Assembly (NCBI RefSeq): GCF_900113225.1
Contig: NZ_FOZE01000001.1
Location: 186,001-250,000 of the forward strand
Direction: 5' to 3'
Origin: Mitsuaria sp. PDC51
GTDB lineage: Bacteria; Pseudomonadota; Gammaproteobacteria; Burkholderiales; Burkholderiaceae_C
DNA: 64,000 nt
The notes under the pieces are model-generated. The model made no database searches, was not told the origin of the DNA, and saw only the letters and a program-made list of their open reading frames with translations. Both the position numbers and the translations under genes were made by a program. Each line of letters begins with the position of its first letter. Positions within the stretch are counted from its first letter, which is position 1. Shown here one piece after another: positions 33,697 through 42,885 of this stretch.

Positions 33697-35874
33697 TTAC
33701 TGCGGCAGGTCCGGCACGAAGGTGTCCAGGCCGGCGGAGATCAGCTCGGGCGAGATGCCCATCGCCCACGCGGTGGCGACGGCGGCCAGCACGGAGTCGG
33801 TGCCGATCTCCTGCCCGGCCGCGCGGAAGCGGGCCTGCAGCGAGTCGACATTGGCGCCCGAGGTTTCCGCCGTGCCCTGCGCCAGCATCGCGGCGCCGCC
33901 GCGCAGGAACACGCCGCGGCCTTCCCGCGCGCGGTGCGCGGACAGCGCCTCGTTGGCGGCGTCCAGGGCGTAGAAGATGACCTCGCCGTCGGAGAGCTCC
34001 GCCATCTCGGCCACCTTGGCCTCGTCGGCGTTGAGCACGGCGACGCCGTCGGACAGCACCACGTCGACCTGCGTGCGCAAGACCTTGAAGAGCTGGTCCT
34101 CGGTCTGGATGTCGTGCTGGTCGAGCTCGGGCACGCGACCCATGTCGGTGACGACGCCGACCTGGCAGCGGTCGTAGGCAAGGCCGTCGCCCAGGATGGT
34201 GCCGGCGCCGTTCTCCACGACGATCGCGTCGACCGCGCGGTTCATCAGCAGGCGGTGGCTGGCGGCCCAGGTCGCGCTGGGCTTGCGCTCGACGCGGCGG
34301 GTGCCCAGGAACAGGCCGGCGCCGCAGGCCAGGCCGACGTGGCGGCCGTTCAGGTGCAGCAGCCAGCCGACCAGGCGCGCGATCTGCGCCGTGCCGCGCG
34401 AGCCGGCCACGCCCACGATCGGGATGCGGCCGTTCTCGTCCTCGGCGAACAGGTGGTCGATGATGGCCTGGCCCACCGGCTGGGGCATGCCCTCGGCCGG
34501 CTTCAGGTGCATCAGCAGGCCGGGGCCGGCGTTGACTTCGACGATGGCGCCGCCGGTCTCGGACAGCGGCCGGGAGATGTCGCTGCAGACCAGGTCCACG
34601 CCGGCGATGTCCAGGCCAACGGTGCGCACCGCCAGCGAGACCGCATGGGCGACCTCGGGGTGGATCTGCGCGGTGCAGTCGATCGCGACGTTGCCGTTGC
34701 GCTGGATCAGCACGCGCCGGCCGGCCTCGGGCACGCCGTCGCCAGACAGGCCCTGGCGCTGCAGGTCCAGCAGCACGACCGGGTCGTCGCGGATGTCGAT
34801 GCGGTTGAGCGGGAAGTCCTCGGTCGTGCCGCGGCGCGGATCGGTGTTGATCTGCAGGTCGATCAGCTCGACGACGCTGTGCGTGCCGTCGCCGGTGATC
34901 CAGGCTTCCTCGCCGCGCGCGGCGGCGACCACCTGGCCGCCGACCACCAGCAGGCGGTGCTCCATGCCGGGGATGTAGCTCTCGACCAGCACTTCCGAGC
35001 CTTCTTTGTCGGCCAGGTGGAAGGCGGCCTCGACATCGGCCTGGTGGCGCAGGTCCAGCGTGACGCCGCGGCCGTGGTTGCCGTCCGAGGGCTTGACGAC
35101 GACCGGCAGGCCCAGGTCCTGGGCGACGTCCCAGGCCTCGGCGGCGGTCTTGACCGCCTGGCCGGCGGGCACCGGCACGCCGACCGACTTCAGCAGTTCC
35201 TTGGTCAGGTCCTTGTCGCGCGCGATGCCCTCGGCGATCGCGCTGGTCATGTCGGTCTCGGCCGTCCAGATGCGGCGCTGGCGCGCGCCGTAGCCGAGCT
35301 GGACCAGGTTGCCGTCGTTCAGGCGGATGTGGGGGATGCGGCGATCGGTCGCGGCGGCCACGATGGCGGCGGTGGAGGGACCGAGGTAGCAGTCGTCGAG
35401 CTTGTCGCGGATCGCTTCGACGGCGGCGCCGACGTCGAAGTCGTCGCCGTTGATGGTGGCCATCAGCAGCGCATGGCCCTGCTCCAGCGCGCAGCGGGCG
35501 ACCTGCTCGTCGCGGGCGCGGAAGACCATGCGATAGACGCCATGCTGCGAGGTGGAGCGGGTCTGGCCGAAGCCGGTGGGCATGCCCGCCAGGTTCAGCA
35601 GCTCGATGACGACGTGCTCCAGCACATGGCCCATCCAGGTGCCTTCGGTCAGGCGCTGCAGGAAGCCGCCGCGCTCGCCCACGCCGCAGTGGTGCTCTTC
35701 CAGCGCCGGCAGCCGCTTGCACAGGCGCTCGGTGAAGCCGGGGATCAGGTTCGAGGGATGTTCCTCCAGGCCACCCAGGTCCAACCAGGTTTCCAGCACC
35801 GGACGGTAGGTCCACATGTTGGGGCCGCGCAGGTAGTTGATGCGCAGGAGCTTGATGTCGTCGTGTCGGCTCAT
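33697..35874 (-). CDS. Second cyanophycin synthetase (CphA'/CphA2-like)
   Basis: 725-residue CphA paralogue. The N-terminal domain (LRGPNMWTYRPVLETWL) and ATP-grasp part (VVVKPSDGNHGRGV, VEVNAGPGLLMHL) are conserved. The Mur-ligase P-loop is degenerate: GSRGTAQIARL stands where CphA has GTNGKTTTSRL, and the C-terminus is about 135 residues shorter. This resembles CphA2, which re-polymerises beta-Asp-Arg dipeptides using one ATP site, and the CphA' that accompanies CphA in many betaproteobacteria. Dipeptide recycling is inferred. ATG 35874 gives the conserved N-terminus directly; no clear ribosome site is seen. First gene of the cphA'-cphA-FUSC transcript. Confidence 0.88.
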   Translation of the reverse strand: MSRHDDIKLLRINYLRGPNMWTYRPVLETWLDLGGLEEHPSNLIPGFTERLCKRLPALEEHHCGVGERGGFLQRLTEGTWMGHVLEHVVIELLNLAGMPTGFGQTRSTSQHGVYRMVFRARDEQVARCALEQGHALLMATINGDDFDVGAAVEAIRDKLDDCYLGPSTAAIVAAATDRRIPHIRLNDGNLVQLGYGARQRRIWTAETDMTSAIAEGIARDKDLTKELLKSVGVPVPAGQAVKTAAEAWDVAQDLGLPVVVKPSDGNHGRGVTLDLRHQADVEAAFHLADKEGSEVLVESYIPGMEHRLLVVGGQVVAAARGEEAWITGDGTHSVVELIDLQINTDPRRGTTEDFPLNRIDIRDDPVVLLDLQRQGLSGDGVPEAGRRVLIQRNGNVAIDCTAQIHPEVAHAVSLAVRTVGLDIAGVDLVCSDISRPLSETGGAIVEVNAGPGLLMHLKPAEGMPQPVGQAIIDHLFAEDENGRIPIVGVAGSRGTAQIARLVGWLLHLNGRHVGLACGAGLFLGTRRVERKPSATWAASHRLLMNRAVDAIVVENGAGTILGDGLAYDRCQVGVVTDMGRVPELDQHDIQTEDQLFKVLRTQVDVVLSDGVAVLNADEAKVAEMAELSDGEVIFYALDAANEALSAHRAREGRGVFLRGGAAMLAQGTAETSGANVDSLQARFRAAGQEIGTDSVLAAVATAWAMGISPELISAGLDTFVPDLPQ

Positions 35875-35930
35875 GAGGGGTGGGAACGTGGAAGGGGGCC
35901 GCCCGGCGGACCACCGGAGAGGAATGCGAA

Positions 35931-35951
35931 GCACAATTGTGCGCTTAAGCG
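35931..35951. promoter_or_regulatory. Twin palindromes in the cphA'/ABC divergent region
   Basis: GCACAATTGTGC (35931-35942, perfect 12-bp palindrome) abuts CGCTTAAGCG (35942-35951, perfect 10-bp palindrome). Placed 57 bases upstream of the cphA' start and about 100 before the ABC transporter start, a likely control point for the cyanophycin block. Confidence 0.5.
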
Positions 35952-36052
35952 AAAATCCCGCGAAAAATGCCGCATCCGGGTTGGTCCGGGTCTTGCCCTG
36001 ACCAGGGAAGCGGCGAAGAACGTCCGGTTTCGAAGATCGCAGAACAACACAA

Positions 36053-38359
36053 ATGCAGCATCAACATCCTGTCGCGTCGGCCAGTGCCGGCGGCGTTTCG
36101 CTCGCCGAGGCCTTCGCGTCACGCCTGCGGCGTGGCGAGAACGTCCGGGCCACGCTGGAGGTTGACCTCGATGCGCGATTGCGCTTTGCCCGGGGCGGTC
36201 TGCAACTCACCGATCAACGGTTGCTGTCGCTGGAGCCCTCCGAGGACGGCGCCGGCGCGCTGGTCGAGCGCGAATGGCCGCTGACGCCGGCGCTGCGCCT
36301 GGCGTTGTCGGACCATGCCGGGCTGGGCCTGCTGGAACTGGTCGACGAGCGCGGCCGGCTGGCCCAGTGGCGCTTCACGATGAAGGTCAACCTGCAGGCC
36401 CAGCGCTTCCAGGACGCCTTCAACCGCCGCGATGAACCGGCGCTGACCCAGGACGCCGAACCTGAGCTCTGCCCGAGCTGCCAGGCCGTGCTGCCCGAGG
36501 ACAGCGAGGAATGCCCCTCCTGCGCGCGGGAGCTGCACACGCCGCCCTCGACCTGGGTACTGCTGCGGCTGTGGCGCTTCGCCCGGCCCTATCGCGGCCA
36601 GCTGCTGCTGGGCTTCCTGCTGATGCTGGGCGCCACCGGCGCGACGCTGGTGTCGCCCTACCTGACCATGCCGCTGATGGACGACGTGCTGATCCCGTTC
36701 CAGCAGGGCCGCCAGATCGACACCGGGCTGGTGGCGCTCTACCTGGGCGGCCTGCTGGGCGCGGCGATCGTGTCCTGGGTCCTGGGCTGGGCCAAGACCT
36801 ACATCCTCGCGCTGGTCTCCGAGCGCATCGCCGCGGACCTGCGCACGGCGACCTTCGACCACCTGCTGGGCCTGTCGCTGGAGTACTTCGGCTCCAAGCG
36901 CACCGGCGACCTGATGAGCCGCATCGGCTCGGAGACCGACCGCATCAGCGTTTTCCTGTCGCTGCATGCGCTGGACTTCATCACCGATTGCCTGATGCTG
37001 CTGATGATCACGGTGATCCTGTTCTCCAACAACGCCTGGCTGGCGCTGGCCACGCTGGTGCCGCTGCCCTTCATCGCCTGGCTGATCCACCTGGTGCGCG
37101 ACAAGCTGCGCACCGGCTTCGAGAAGATCGACCGCGTCTGGGGCGAGGTGACCTCGGTGCTGGCCGACACCATCCCCGGCATCCGCGTGGTCAAGGCCTT
37201 CGCGCAGGAGCGCCGCGAGGCCGAGCGCTTCCGCAGCGCCAACAAGCACAACCTGCTGGTCAACGACCGGCTCAACAAGACCTGGAGCCTGTTCACGCCC
37301 AGCGTGTCGCTGCTGACCGAGATCGGCCTGCTGGTCGTGTGGGCCTTCGGCATCTGGCTGATCGCGCATTCGCAGATCACGGTCGGCACGCTGACCGCGT
37401 TCCTCGCCTACATCGGCCGCTTCTACGGGCGGCTGGACTCGATGAGCCGGATCGTCTCGGTGACGCAGAAGGCGGCCTCGGGCGCCAAGCGGATCTTCGA
37501 CATCCTCGACCACCATTCCAACGTGCCCGAGCCGGCCCAGCCGGTCCGGCTGGAGAAGGTGCGCGGCGGGCTGACGCTGCAGGACATCGGCTTCCGCTAC
37601 GGCAACCGGACGGTGATCCGCGACCTGAATCTCGAGATCCAGCCCGGCGAGATGATCGGCCTGGTCGGCCACAGCGGCTCGGGCAAGAGCACGATGGTCA
37701 ACCTGATCTGCCGCTTCTACGACGTCACCGAAGGCGCGATCAAGCTGGACGGCGTGGACCTGCGCCGCTTCTCGCTGGCGGACTACCGCCGCCACATCGG
37801 CCTGGTGCTGCAGGAGCCCTTCCTGTTCTTCGGCACCATCGCGGAGAACATCGCCTACGGCAAGCCCGACGCGACGCGCGAGGAGATCGTCGCCGCGGCC
37901 CGCGCCGCGCACGCGCATGAATTCATCCTGCGGCTGCCGCAGGGCTACGACTCGCTGGTGGGCGAGCGCGGCCAGGGCCTGTCCGGCGGCGAGCGCCAGC
38001 GCATCTCGATCGCGCGGGCGCTGCTGATCGATCCCCGCATCCTGATCATGGACGAGGCCACCTCGGCGGTGGACACCGAGACCGAGAAGGAGATCCAGAA
38101 GGCGCTGGACAACCTGGTGCGGGGCCGCACGACGATCGCGATCGCGCACCGTCTCTCGACGCTGCGCAAGGCCGACCGGCTGGTGGTGATGGACCGCGGC
38201 GAGATCGTCGAGGTCGGGCCGCACGACGAGCTGATCGCCAAGCAGGGCGCCTACTGGCGGCTGTGGGAGGCGCAGGCCCGCCGCGTCGACGCGGAGGAGC
38301 AGGACAGCGTCGTCGTCGTCGCGCCCAACGTCAATGTCCACACGGCCACGCAGGCCTGA
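36053..38359 (+). CDS. Cyanophycin-associated ABC transporter (fused permease-ATPase)
   Basis: 768-residue half-transporter. The first ~125 residues look like a small PH-like/DUF domain; a zinc-ribbon (CPSC at about 142 and CPSC at about 157) follows; then a six-helix ABC exporter membrane domain (about 180-470) and the ATPase with Walker A GHSGSGKST, signature LSGGERQR and Walker B ILIMDEATS. This fused architecture next to DUF1854 and cphA genes matches the family described as the cyanophycin metabolism-associated ABC transporter. A role in moving cyanophycin building blocks or breakdown products is plausible but unproven. It is divergent from cphA' and 18 bases ahead of the DUF1854 gene. 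Confidence 0.88.
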   Translation: MQHQHPVASASAGGVSLAEAFASRLRRGENVRATLEVDLDARLRFARGGLQLTDQRLLSLEPSEDGAGALVEREWPLTPALRLALSDHAGLGLLELVDERGRLAQWRFTMKVNLQAQRFQDAFNRRDEPALTQDAEPELCPSCQAVLPEDSEECPSCARELHTPPSTWVLLRLWRFARPYRGQLLLGFLLMLGATGATLVSPYLTMPLMDDVLIPFQQGRQIDTGLVALYLGGLLGAAIVSWVLGWAKTYILALVSERIAADLRTATFDHLLGLSLEYFGSKRTGDLMSRIGSETDRISVFLSLHALDFITDCLMLLMITVILFSNNAWLALATLVPLPFIAWLIHLVRDKLRTGFEKIDRVWGEVTSVLADTIPGIRVVKAFAQERREAERFRSANKHNLLVNDRLNKTWSLFTPSVSLLTEIGLLVVWAFGIWLIAHSQITVGTLTAFLAYIGRFYGRLDSMSRIVSVTQKAASGAKRIFDILDHHSNVPEPAQPVRLEKVRGGLTLQDIGFRYGNRTVIRDLNLEIQPGEMIGLVGHSGSGKSTMVNLICRFYDVTEGAIKLDGVDLRRFSLADYRRHIGLVLQEPFLFFGTIAENIAYGKPDATREEIVAAARAAHAHEFILRLPQGYDSLVGERGQGLSGGERQRISIARALLIDPRILIMDEATSAVDTETEKEIQKALDNLVRGRTTIAIAHRLSTLRKADRLVVMDRGEIVEVGPHDELIAKQGAYWRLWEAQARRVDAEEQDSVVVVAPNVNVHTATQA

Positions 38360-38377
38360 TCGCGCCGAGGTGTCTTC

Positions 38378-38845
38378 ATGAGCAACATCCAGTCCCTGGC
38401 GCGCAATCCGTTCGGCCGGCTGGTCCTGGTCGACGCGACCGGCCAGACCCATGACAACGTCACGCCGGTGCGGGCGCATCCGCTGTCCGCGCCGGAGGAG
38501 GGCATCTCGCTGGTCGGCACCGACGGCCATGAGATCGCCTGGATCGACCGCCTCGGCGACCTGCCCGAGGCGCAGCGCACGCTGCTGCGCGACGAACTCG
38601 ATCACCGCGAGGTCACGCCCACGGTGCTGAAGCTGCTGGCGGTGTCGACCTTCTCGACGCCGTCGCAATGGACCGTCGAGACCGATCGCGGCGCCACCGA
38701 ATTCATCCTCAAGAGCGAGGAAGACATCCGGCGCATCGGGGAAGGGCGGCTGCTGATCGCCAGCTCCCACGGCCTGCACTTCCTGGTGCCGGACCGCTTT
38801 TCGCTGGACCGGCATTCGCGCAAGCTGCTCGAGCGATTCCTCTAA
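38378..38845 (+). CDS. Cyanophycin-associated DUF1854 protein
   Basis: 155-residue cytoplasmic protein of the DUF1854 family. Recognised by [33 protein letters not shown] and the C-terminal [17 protein letters not shown]. In Burkholderiales this small protein repeatedly follows the cyanophycin-linked ABC transporter, and its beta-rich sequence resembles the N-terminal domain of that transporter. It may be a soluble partner; activity unknown. The ATG at 38378 is 18 bases after the transporter stop. Confidence 0.85.
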   Translation: MSNIQSLARNPFGRLVLVDATGQTHDNVTPVRAHPLSAPEEGISLVGTDGHEIAWIDRLGDLPEAQRTLLRDELDHREVTPTVLKLLAVSTFSTPSQWTVETDRGATEFILKSEEDIRRIGEGRLLIASSHGLHFLVPDRFSLDRHSRKLLERFL

Positions 38846-38914
38846 CGCCGATCCATCAGTTCCGGGGCCACCCTTACGCATTTATGCAATAGCCGAAACG
38901 GTACAGACCTGCCC

Positions 38915-38938
38915 TACAATTGACGTTTACGTAAACGT
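38915..38938 (+). promoter_or_regulatory. Promoter and LiuR-like palindrome upstream of ivd
   Basis: A -10-like TACAAT (38915-38920) is followed immediately by ACGTTTAC-GTAAACGT (38923-38938), a perfect 16-bp palindrome. Palindromes of this type upstream of isovaleryl-CoA dehydrogenase genes are bound by LiuR, a MerR-family repressor of leucine breakdown, in beta- and gammaproteobacteria. The position over the start point fits repression. No liuR gene is in the window. Confidence 0.6.
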
Positions 38939-39005
38939 AAGAGAACGAATTGCCCAGCGCGCGTCCGGAGCGGCGCGCGTGGAGGCGGTCGAGGAGACAT
39001 CCCCC

Positions 39006-40184
39006 ATGAGCCTGCCCGGTCTGAACTTCCACCTCGGCGAAGACATCGACGCGCTGCGCGACGCGGTGCGCGAATTCGCTCAAGCCGAGATCGCCCCCCG
39101 CGCGGCCGAGATCGACCGCAGCGACCAGTTCCCGATGGACCTGTGGCGCAAGATGGGCGACCTGGGCGTGCTGGGCGTCACCGTGCCCGAGGAATTCGGC
39201 GGCGCCGGCCTGGGCTACCTGGCCCACATGGTCGCGATGGAGGAGATCTCCCGCGCCAGCGCCTCGGTGGGCCTGAGCTACGGCGCCCACTCCAACCTGT
39301 GCGTCAATCAGATCAAGCGCAACGGCAACGAGGCGCAGAAGAAGAAGTACCTGCCCAAGCTGATCTCCGGCGAACACGTCGGCGCGCTCGCGATGAGCGA
39401 GCCGGGCGCCGGCTCCGACGTCGTGTCGATGAAGCTGCGGGCCGAGGACAAGGGCGGCTACTACGTCCTCAACGGCACCAAGATGTGGATCACCAACGGC
39501 CCCGATGCGGACACGCTGGTCGTCTACGCCAAGACCGAACCCGAACTCGGCGCTCGCGGCATGACCGCCTTCCTGATCGAGAAGGGCATGAAGGGCTTCT
39601 CGATCGCGCAGAAGCTGGACAAGCTCGGCATGCGCGGCAGCCACACCGGCGAGCTGGTGTTCCAGAACGTCGAGGTGCCGGCGGAGAACGTCCTGGGCCA
39701 GGTCGGCGGCGGCACCAAGGTGCTGATGTCGGGCCTGGACTACGAGCGCGCCGTGCTGGCCGCCGGTCCGATCGGCATCATGCAGGCGGTGATGGACAAC
39801 GTCGTCCCCTACATCCACGACCGCAAGCAGTTCGGCCAGTCCATCGGCGAATTCCAGCTGATCCAGGGCAAGGTCGCCGACATGTACACGGTGCTGCAGG
39901 CCGCGCGCGCGTTCTGCTACACGGTGGGCAAGAACCTGGACGCGCTCGACGGCGCGCACGTGCGCCAGGTCCGCAAGGACTGCGCCTCCGTCATCCTGTG
40001 GTGCGCCGAGAAGGCCACCTGGATGGCGGGCGAGGGCATCCAGATCTTCGGCGGCAACGGCTACATCAATGAATATCCGCTCGGCCGGCTCTGGCGTGAC
40101 GCGAAGCTCTACGAAATCGGCGCGGGCACGTCCGAGATCCGCCGCATGCTGATCGGCCGCGAGCTCTTCGCCGAAACGATGTGA
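39006..40184 (+). CDS. ivd: Isovaleryl-CoA dehydrogenase
   Basis: 392-residue FAD-dependent acyl-CoA dehydrogenase for the third step of leucine breakdown, isovaleryl-CoA to 3-methylcrotonyl-CoA, passing electrons to ETF. The catalytic Glu is found in the helix-G position typical of isovaleryl-CoA dehydrogenases ([12 protein letters not shown], Glu about 248) rather than near the C-terminus. FAD-binding [10 protein letters not shown] and WITNG are present, as is [20 protein letters not shown] precedes the ATG at 39006. A LiuR-like operator lies 68 bases upstream. The methylcrotonyl-CoA carboxylase genes usual in liu operons are absent; beta-carbonic anhydrase and aceK follow instead. Confidence 0.92.
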   Translation: MSLPGLNFHLGEDIDALRDAVREFAQAEIAPRAAEIDRSDQFPMDLWRKMGDLGVLGVTVPEEFGGAGLGYLAHMVAMEEISRASASVGLSYGAHSNLCVNQIKRNGNEAQKKKYLPKLISGEHVGALAMSEPGAGSDVVSMKLRAEDKGGYYVLNGTKMWITNGPDADTLVVYAKTEPELGARGMTAFLIEKGMKGFSIAQKLDKLGMRGSHTGELVFQNVEVPAENVLGQVGGGTKVLMSGLDYERAVLAAGPIGIMQAVMDNVVPYIHDRKQFGQSIGEFQLIQGKVADMYTVLQAARAFCYTVGKNLDALDGAHVRQVRKDCASVILWCAEKATWMAGEGIQIFGGNGYINEYPLGRLWRDAKLYEIGAGTSEIRRMLIGRELFAETM

Positions 40185-40240
40185 GGCCTTCGCGGGTGCG
40201 ACAGGCCGGTGTCCGCCCGCAACCGCGACAATCCCGCCCC

Positions 40241-40918
40241 ATGAGCACCAACGACCACATCGACGGACTGCTGGACAACAACCAGCGCTGGGCCACCGAA
40301 ACCGAGGAGCGCAGCCCCGGTTTCTTCTCGCGCCTGCTGAAGCAGCAGACCCCGCAGTACCTCTGGATCGGCTGCGCCGACAGCCGCGTGCCGGCCAACG
40401 AGCTGGTCGGGCTGCTGCCCGGCGAGCTCTTCGTCCACCGCAACGTGGCCAACGTCGTGGTCCATTCCGACCTGAATTGCCTCTCGGTGATGCAGTTCGC
40501 GGTCGACCAGCTCAAGGTCCAGCACATCATCATCGTCGGCCACAGCAACTGCGGCGGCGTGCGCGCCGCGCTGCAGGACCTGCGCGTCGGCCTTGTGGAC
40601 AACTGGCTGCGCCATGTGCAGGACGTGCGCAACCACCACCAGGACTGGCTGGACCAGCTGCCCGAGGAGCAGCGCGTCAATGCGCTGTGCGAGCTCAACG
40701 TGCTGGAACAGGCCCGCAACGCCTGCCAGACGACGGTGGTGCAGGACGCCTGGTCGCGCGGTCAGTCGGTGGCGGTGCACGGCTGGGTCTACGGCCTGCA
40801 CAACGGCCTGCTCAAGGACCTGAGCGTCACCGCCGCGGGACCCGAGGACGTCGGCCCGGCCTACCGCCGCGCGCTGGAAGCGCTGCAGCGCCGCTACGAG
40901 GCGGCCATGGGCCGCTGA
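40241..40918 (+). CDS. can: Beta-carbonic anhydrase
   Basis: 225-residue zinc enzyme interconverting CO2 and bicarbonate in the cytoplasm. Zinc ligands C45, H101 and C104 lie in IGCADSRVP and VGHSNCGGV, and the D47-R49 dyad is intact. It lies 56 bases behind ivd. A bicarbonate supply for methylcrotonyl-CoA carboxylase would make sense of this neighbourhood, but that link is inference. Start at ATG 40241; no strong ribosome site is seen. Confidence 0.93.
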   Translation: MSTNDHIDGLLDNNQRWATETEERSPGFFSRLLKQQTPQYLWIGCADSRVPANELVGLLPGELFVHRNVANVVVHSDLNCLSVMQFAVDQLKVQHIIIVGHSNCGGVRAALQDLRVGLVDNWLRHVQDVRNHHQDWLDQLPEEQRVNALCELNVLEQARNACQTTVVQDAWSRGQSVAVHGWVYGLHNGLLKDLSVTAAGPEDVGPAYRRALEALQRRYEAAMGR

Positions 40919-40940
40919 GCCCGCGCGGCCAGGACCGGAC

Positions 40941-42836
40941 ATGAGCGGAACGGACGGCGGCGCCATGTTCCCCCACGAGCTCAACGACCCGCGCGCCTTC
41001 GAGATCGCGCAGGCCATGCTCGAGGGCTTCGACAAGCACTACCGGCTCTTCCGCGCCGCGTCGGCCACCGCCAAGCAGCGCTTCGAGCAGGCCGACTGGC
41101 ACGGCCAGCAGCGCGCGCAGCGCGAGCGCATCGAGTTCTACGACCTGCGCGTCGACGAGGCCGTCGCGCTGCTGGAGGCGCGCTACAAGACCAGCGAGCT
41201 GCCGAGCGAGGTCTGGCAGCAGGTCAAGCTGCACTACATCGGGCTGCTGACCCGCCACCTGCGCCCGGAACTGGCCGAGACCTTCTTCAACTCGGTCACG
41301 ACGCGCATCCTGCACCACAGCTACTTCCACAACGAGTTCATCTTCGTCCGGCCCGCCATCTCGACCGAATTCATCGAGAACGAGGAGCCCGCCGCCCAGC
41401 CGACCTACCGCTGCTACTACCCCTCGCAGGACACGCTGCGCGACACCTTCATGCGCATCGTCTGGAACTTCCAGCTGGCGCTGGAGTTCGAGGACCTGGG
41501 CCGCGACATCGACCTGGTGCTGAAGGCGGTGGGCGAGCAGCTCGGCGCCTTCCGCTGGCGCACCAACTTCCAGGTGCAGGTGCTGTCCTCGCTGTTCTTC
41601 CGCAACAAGGGCGCGTACATCGTGGGCAAGGTCGTCAACGGCTTCAGCGAGACGCCGTTCGCGCTGCCCATCCTGCACAAGGAACCCGGCCCGGGCGAGG
41701 CCGCGCCGGCCAAGGGCGCGAAGACCGATGGCGCGAAGGACGCGGCCGCGGCGCGCCGGCTCTACATCGACGCGGCGCTGTTCGGCGAGGACGAGCTGCA
41801 GATGCTGTTCAGCTTCGCGCGCGCCTACTTCCTCGTGGACATGGAGGTCCCGAGCGCCTACGTGCAGTTCCTGCGCTCGCTGATGCCGCGCAAGCCGCGT
41901 TCGGAGATCTATTCGGCGCTGGGGCTGCAGAAGCAGGGCAAGAACCTGTTCTACCGCGACTTCCTCAACCACCTGCGCCACAGCAGCGACAAGTTCCGCA
42001 TCGCGCCCGGCATCAAGGGCATGGTGATGCTGGTCTTCGATCTGCCGTCCTACCCCTTCGTCTTCAAGGTCATCAAGGACTTCTATCCGCCGCAGAAGGA
42101 CACGACGCGCGAGCAGATCCAGTCCAAGTACCTGCTGGTCAAGCAGCACGACCGCGTGGGGCGCATGGCCGACACGCTGGAGTACACCCGCGTGGCCTTC
42201 CCGCGCCATCGCTTCGAGGACGAGCTGGTCGCCGAGCTCCGGCACTTCTGCCCCTCGCTGCTGGAGGAGACGGGTGAGGACCTCGTCATCAAGCACCTGT
42301 ACATCGAGCGCCGCATGGTGCCGCTCAACATCTACCTGCAGGAAGCCTCGCCGGCGCAGCTGGCGCATGCGGTGGTCGAGTACGGCAACGCGATCAAGGA
42401 CCTGGTGGCGGCCAACATCTTCCCGGGCGACATGCTGTGGAAGAACTTCGGCGTGACGCGCCACGGCAAGGTCGTGTTCTACGACTACGACGAGATCGAA
42501 TACCTCACCGACTGCAATTTCCGCAAGGTGCCCGCGCCGCGCAACGAGGAGGAGGAGCTGTCCGGCGAGGTCTGGTACCACGTCAACAAGCTGGACGTGT
42601 TCCCCGAGACCTTCGGCCCCTTCCTGCTCGGCCATCCGGGCGTGCGCGACGTCTTCATGGCGCACCACGCCGACCTGCTCGATCCGGCGTTCTGGCAGAC
42701 CCACAAGGAACGCATCCTGGCGGGTCATGTCGAGGACGTCTTCCCCTACGACCCGCACAAGCGCTTCCACGTCCACGACGCCGCGCCGGCCCTGAAGGTG
42801 CCGGAGCCACAGGACCGGGAGCTTCCCATCCACTGA
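40941..42836 (+). CDS. aceK: Isocitrate dehydrogenase kinase/phosphatase
   Basis: 631-residue bifunctional enzyme that phosphorylates and dephosphorylates isocitrate dehydrogenase and so diverts isocitrate to the glyoxylate shunt. Family blocks: [18 protein letters not shown] and [25 protein letters not shown] (ATP-binding loop, Lys in VFKVIKD). [28 protein letters not shown] carries the catalytic and metal Asp/Asn. A Lys/Ala-rich insertion (about 252-271) is unusual. aceBA are not nearby. Its place between leucine and acyl-CoA dehydrogenases fits growth on acetyl-CoA-yielding substrates. A GC hairpin follows the stop. Confidence 0.95.
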   Translation: MSGTDGGAMFPHELNDPRAFEIAQAMLEGFDKHYRLFRAASATAKQRFEQADWHGQQRAQRERIEFYDLRVDEAVALLEARYKTSELPSEVWQQVKLHYIGLLTRHLRPELAETFFNSVTTRILHHSYFHNEFIFVRPAISTEFIENEEPAAQPTYRCYYPSQDTLRDTFMRIVWNFQLALEFEDLGRDIDLVLKAVGEQLGAFRWRTNFQVQVLSSLFFRNKGAYIVGKVVNGFSETPFALPILHKEPGPGEAAPAKGAKTDGAKDAAAARRLYIDAALFGEDELQMLFSFARAYFLVDMEVPSAYVQFLRSLMPRKPRSEIYSALGLQKQGKNLFYRDFLNHLRHSSDKFRIAPGIKGMVMLVFDLPSYPFVFKVIKDFYPPQKDTTREQIQSKYLLVKQHDRVGRMADTLEYTRVAFPRHRFEDELVAELRHFCPSLLEETGEDLVIKHLYIERRMVPLNIYLQEASPAQLAHAVVEYGNAIKDLVAANIFPGDMLWKNFGVTRHGKVVFYDYDEIEYLTDCNFRKVPAPRNEEEELSGEVWYHVNKLDVFPETFGPFLLGHPGVRDVFMAHHADLLDPAFWQTHKERILAGHVEDVFPYDPHKRFHVHDAAPALKVPEPQDRELPIH

Positions 42837-42842
42837 TCCGCC

Positions 42843-42860
42843 GCGGCCCCGTGGGGCCGC
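42843..42860 (+). terminator. GCGGCCC hairpin between aceK and thiolase
   Basis: GCGGCCC-CGTG-GGGCCGC, 7-bp stem with a 4-nt loop, just after aceK and 26 bases before the thiolase ATG. The same arms recur at 45895-45912. No T-run; may partly terminate or mark a processing site. Confidence 0.4.
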
Positions 42861-42885
42861 ACCGCTTCCCTTGAAGGAGACCCCC

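Noticed and set aside
36119-38881. A 920-codon minus-strand frame opposite the ABC transporter
   Set aside because: Same reason: antisense to a conserved gene and without domain sequence.
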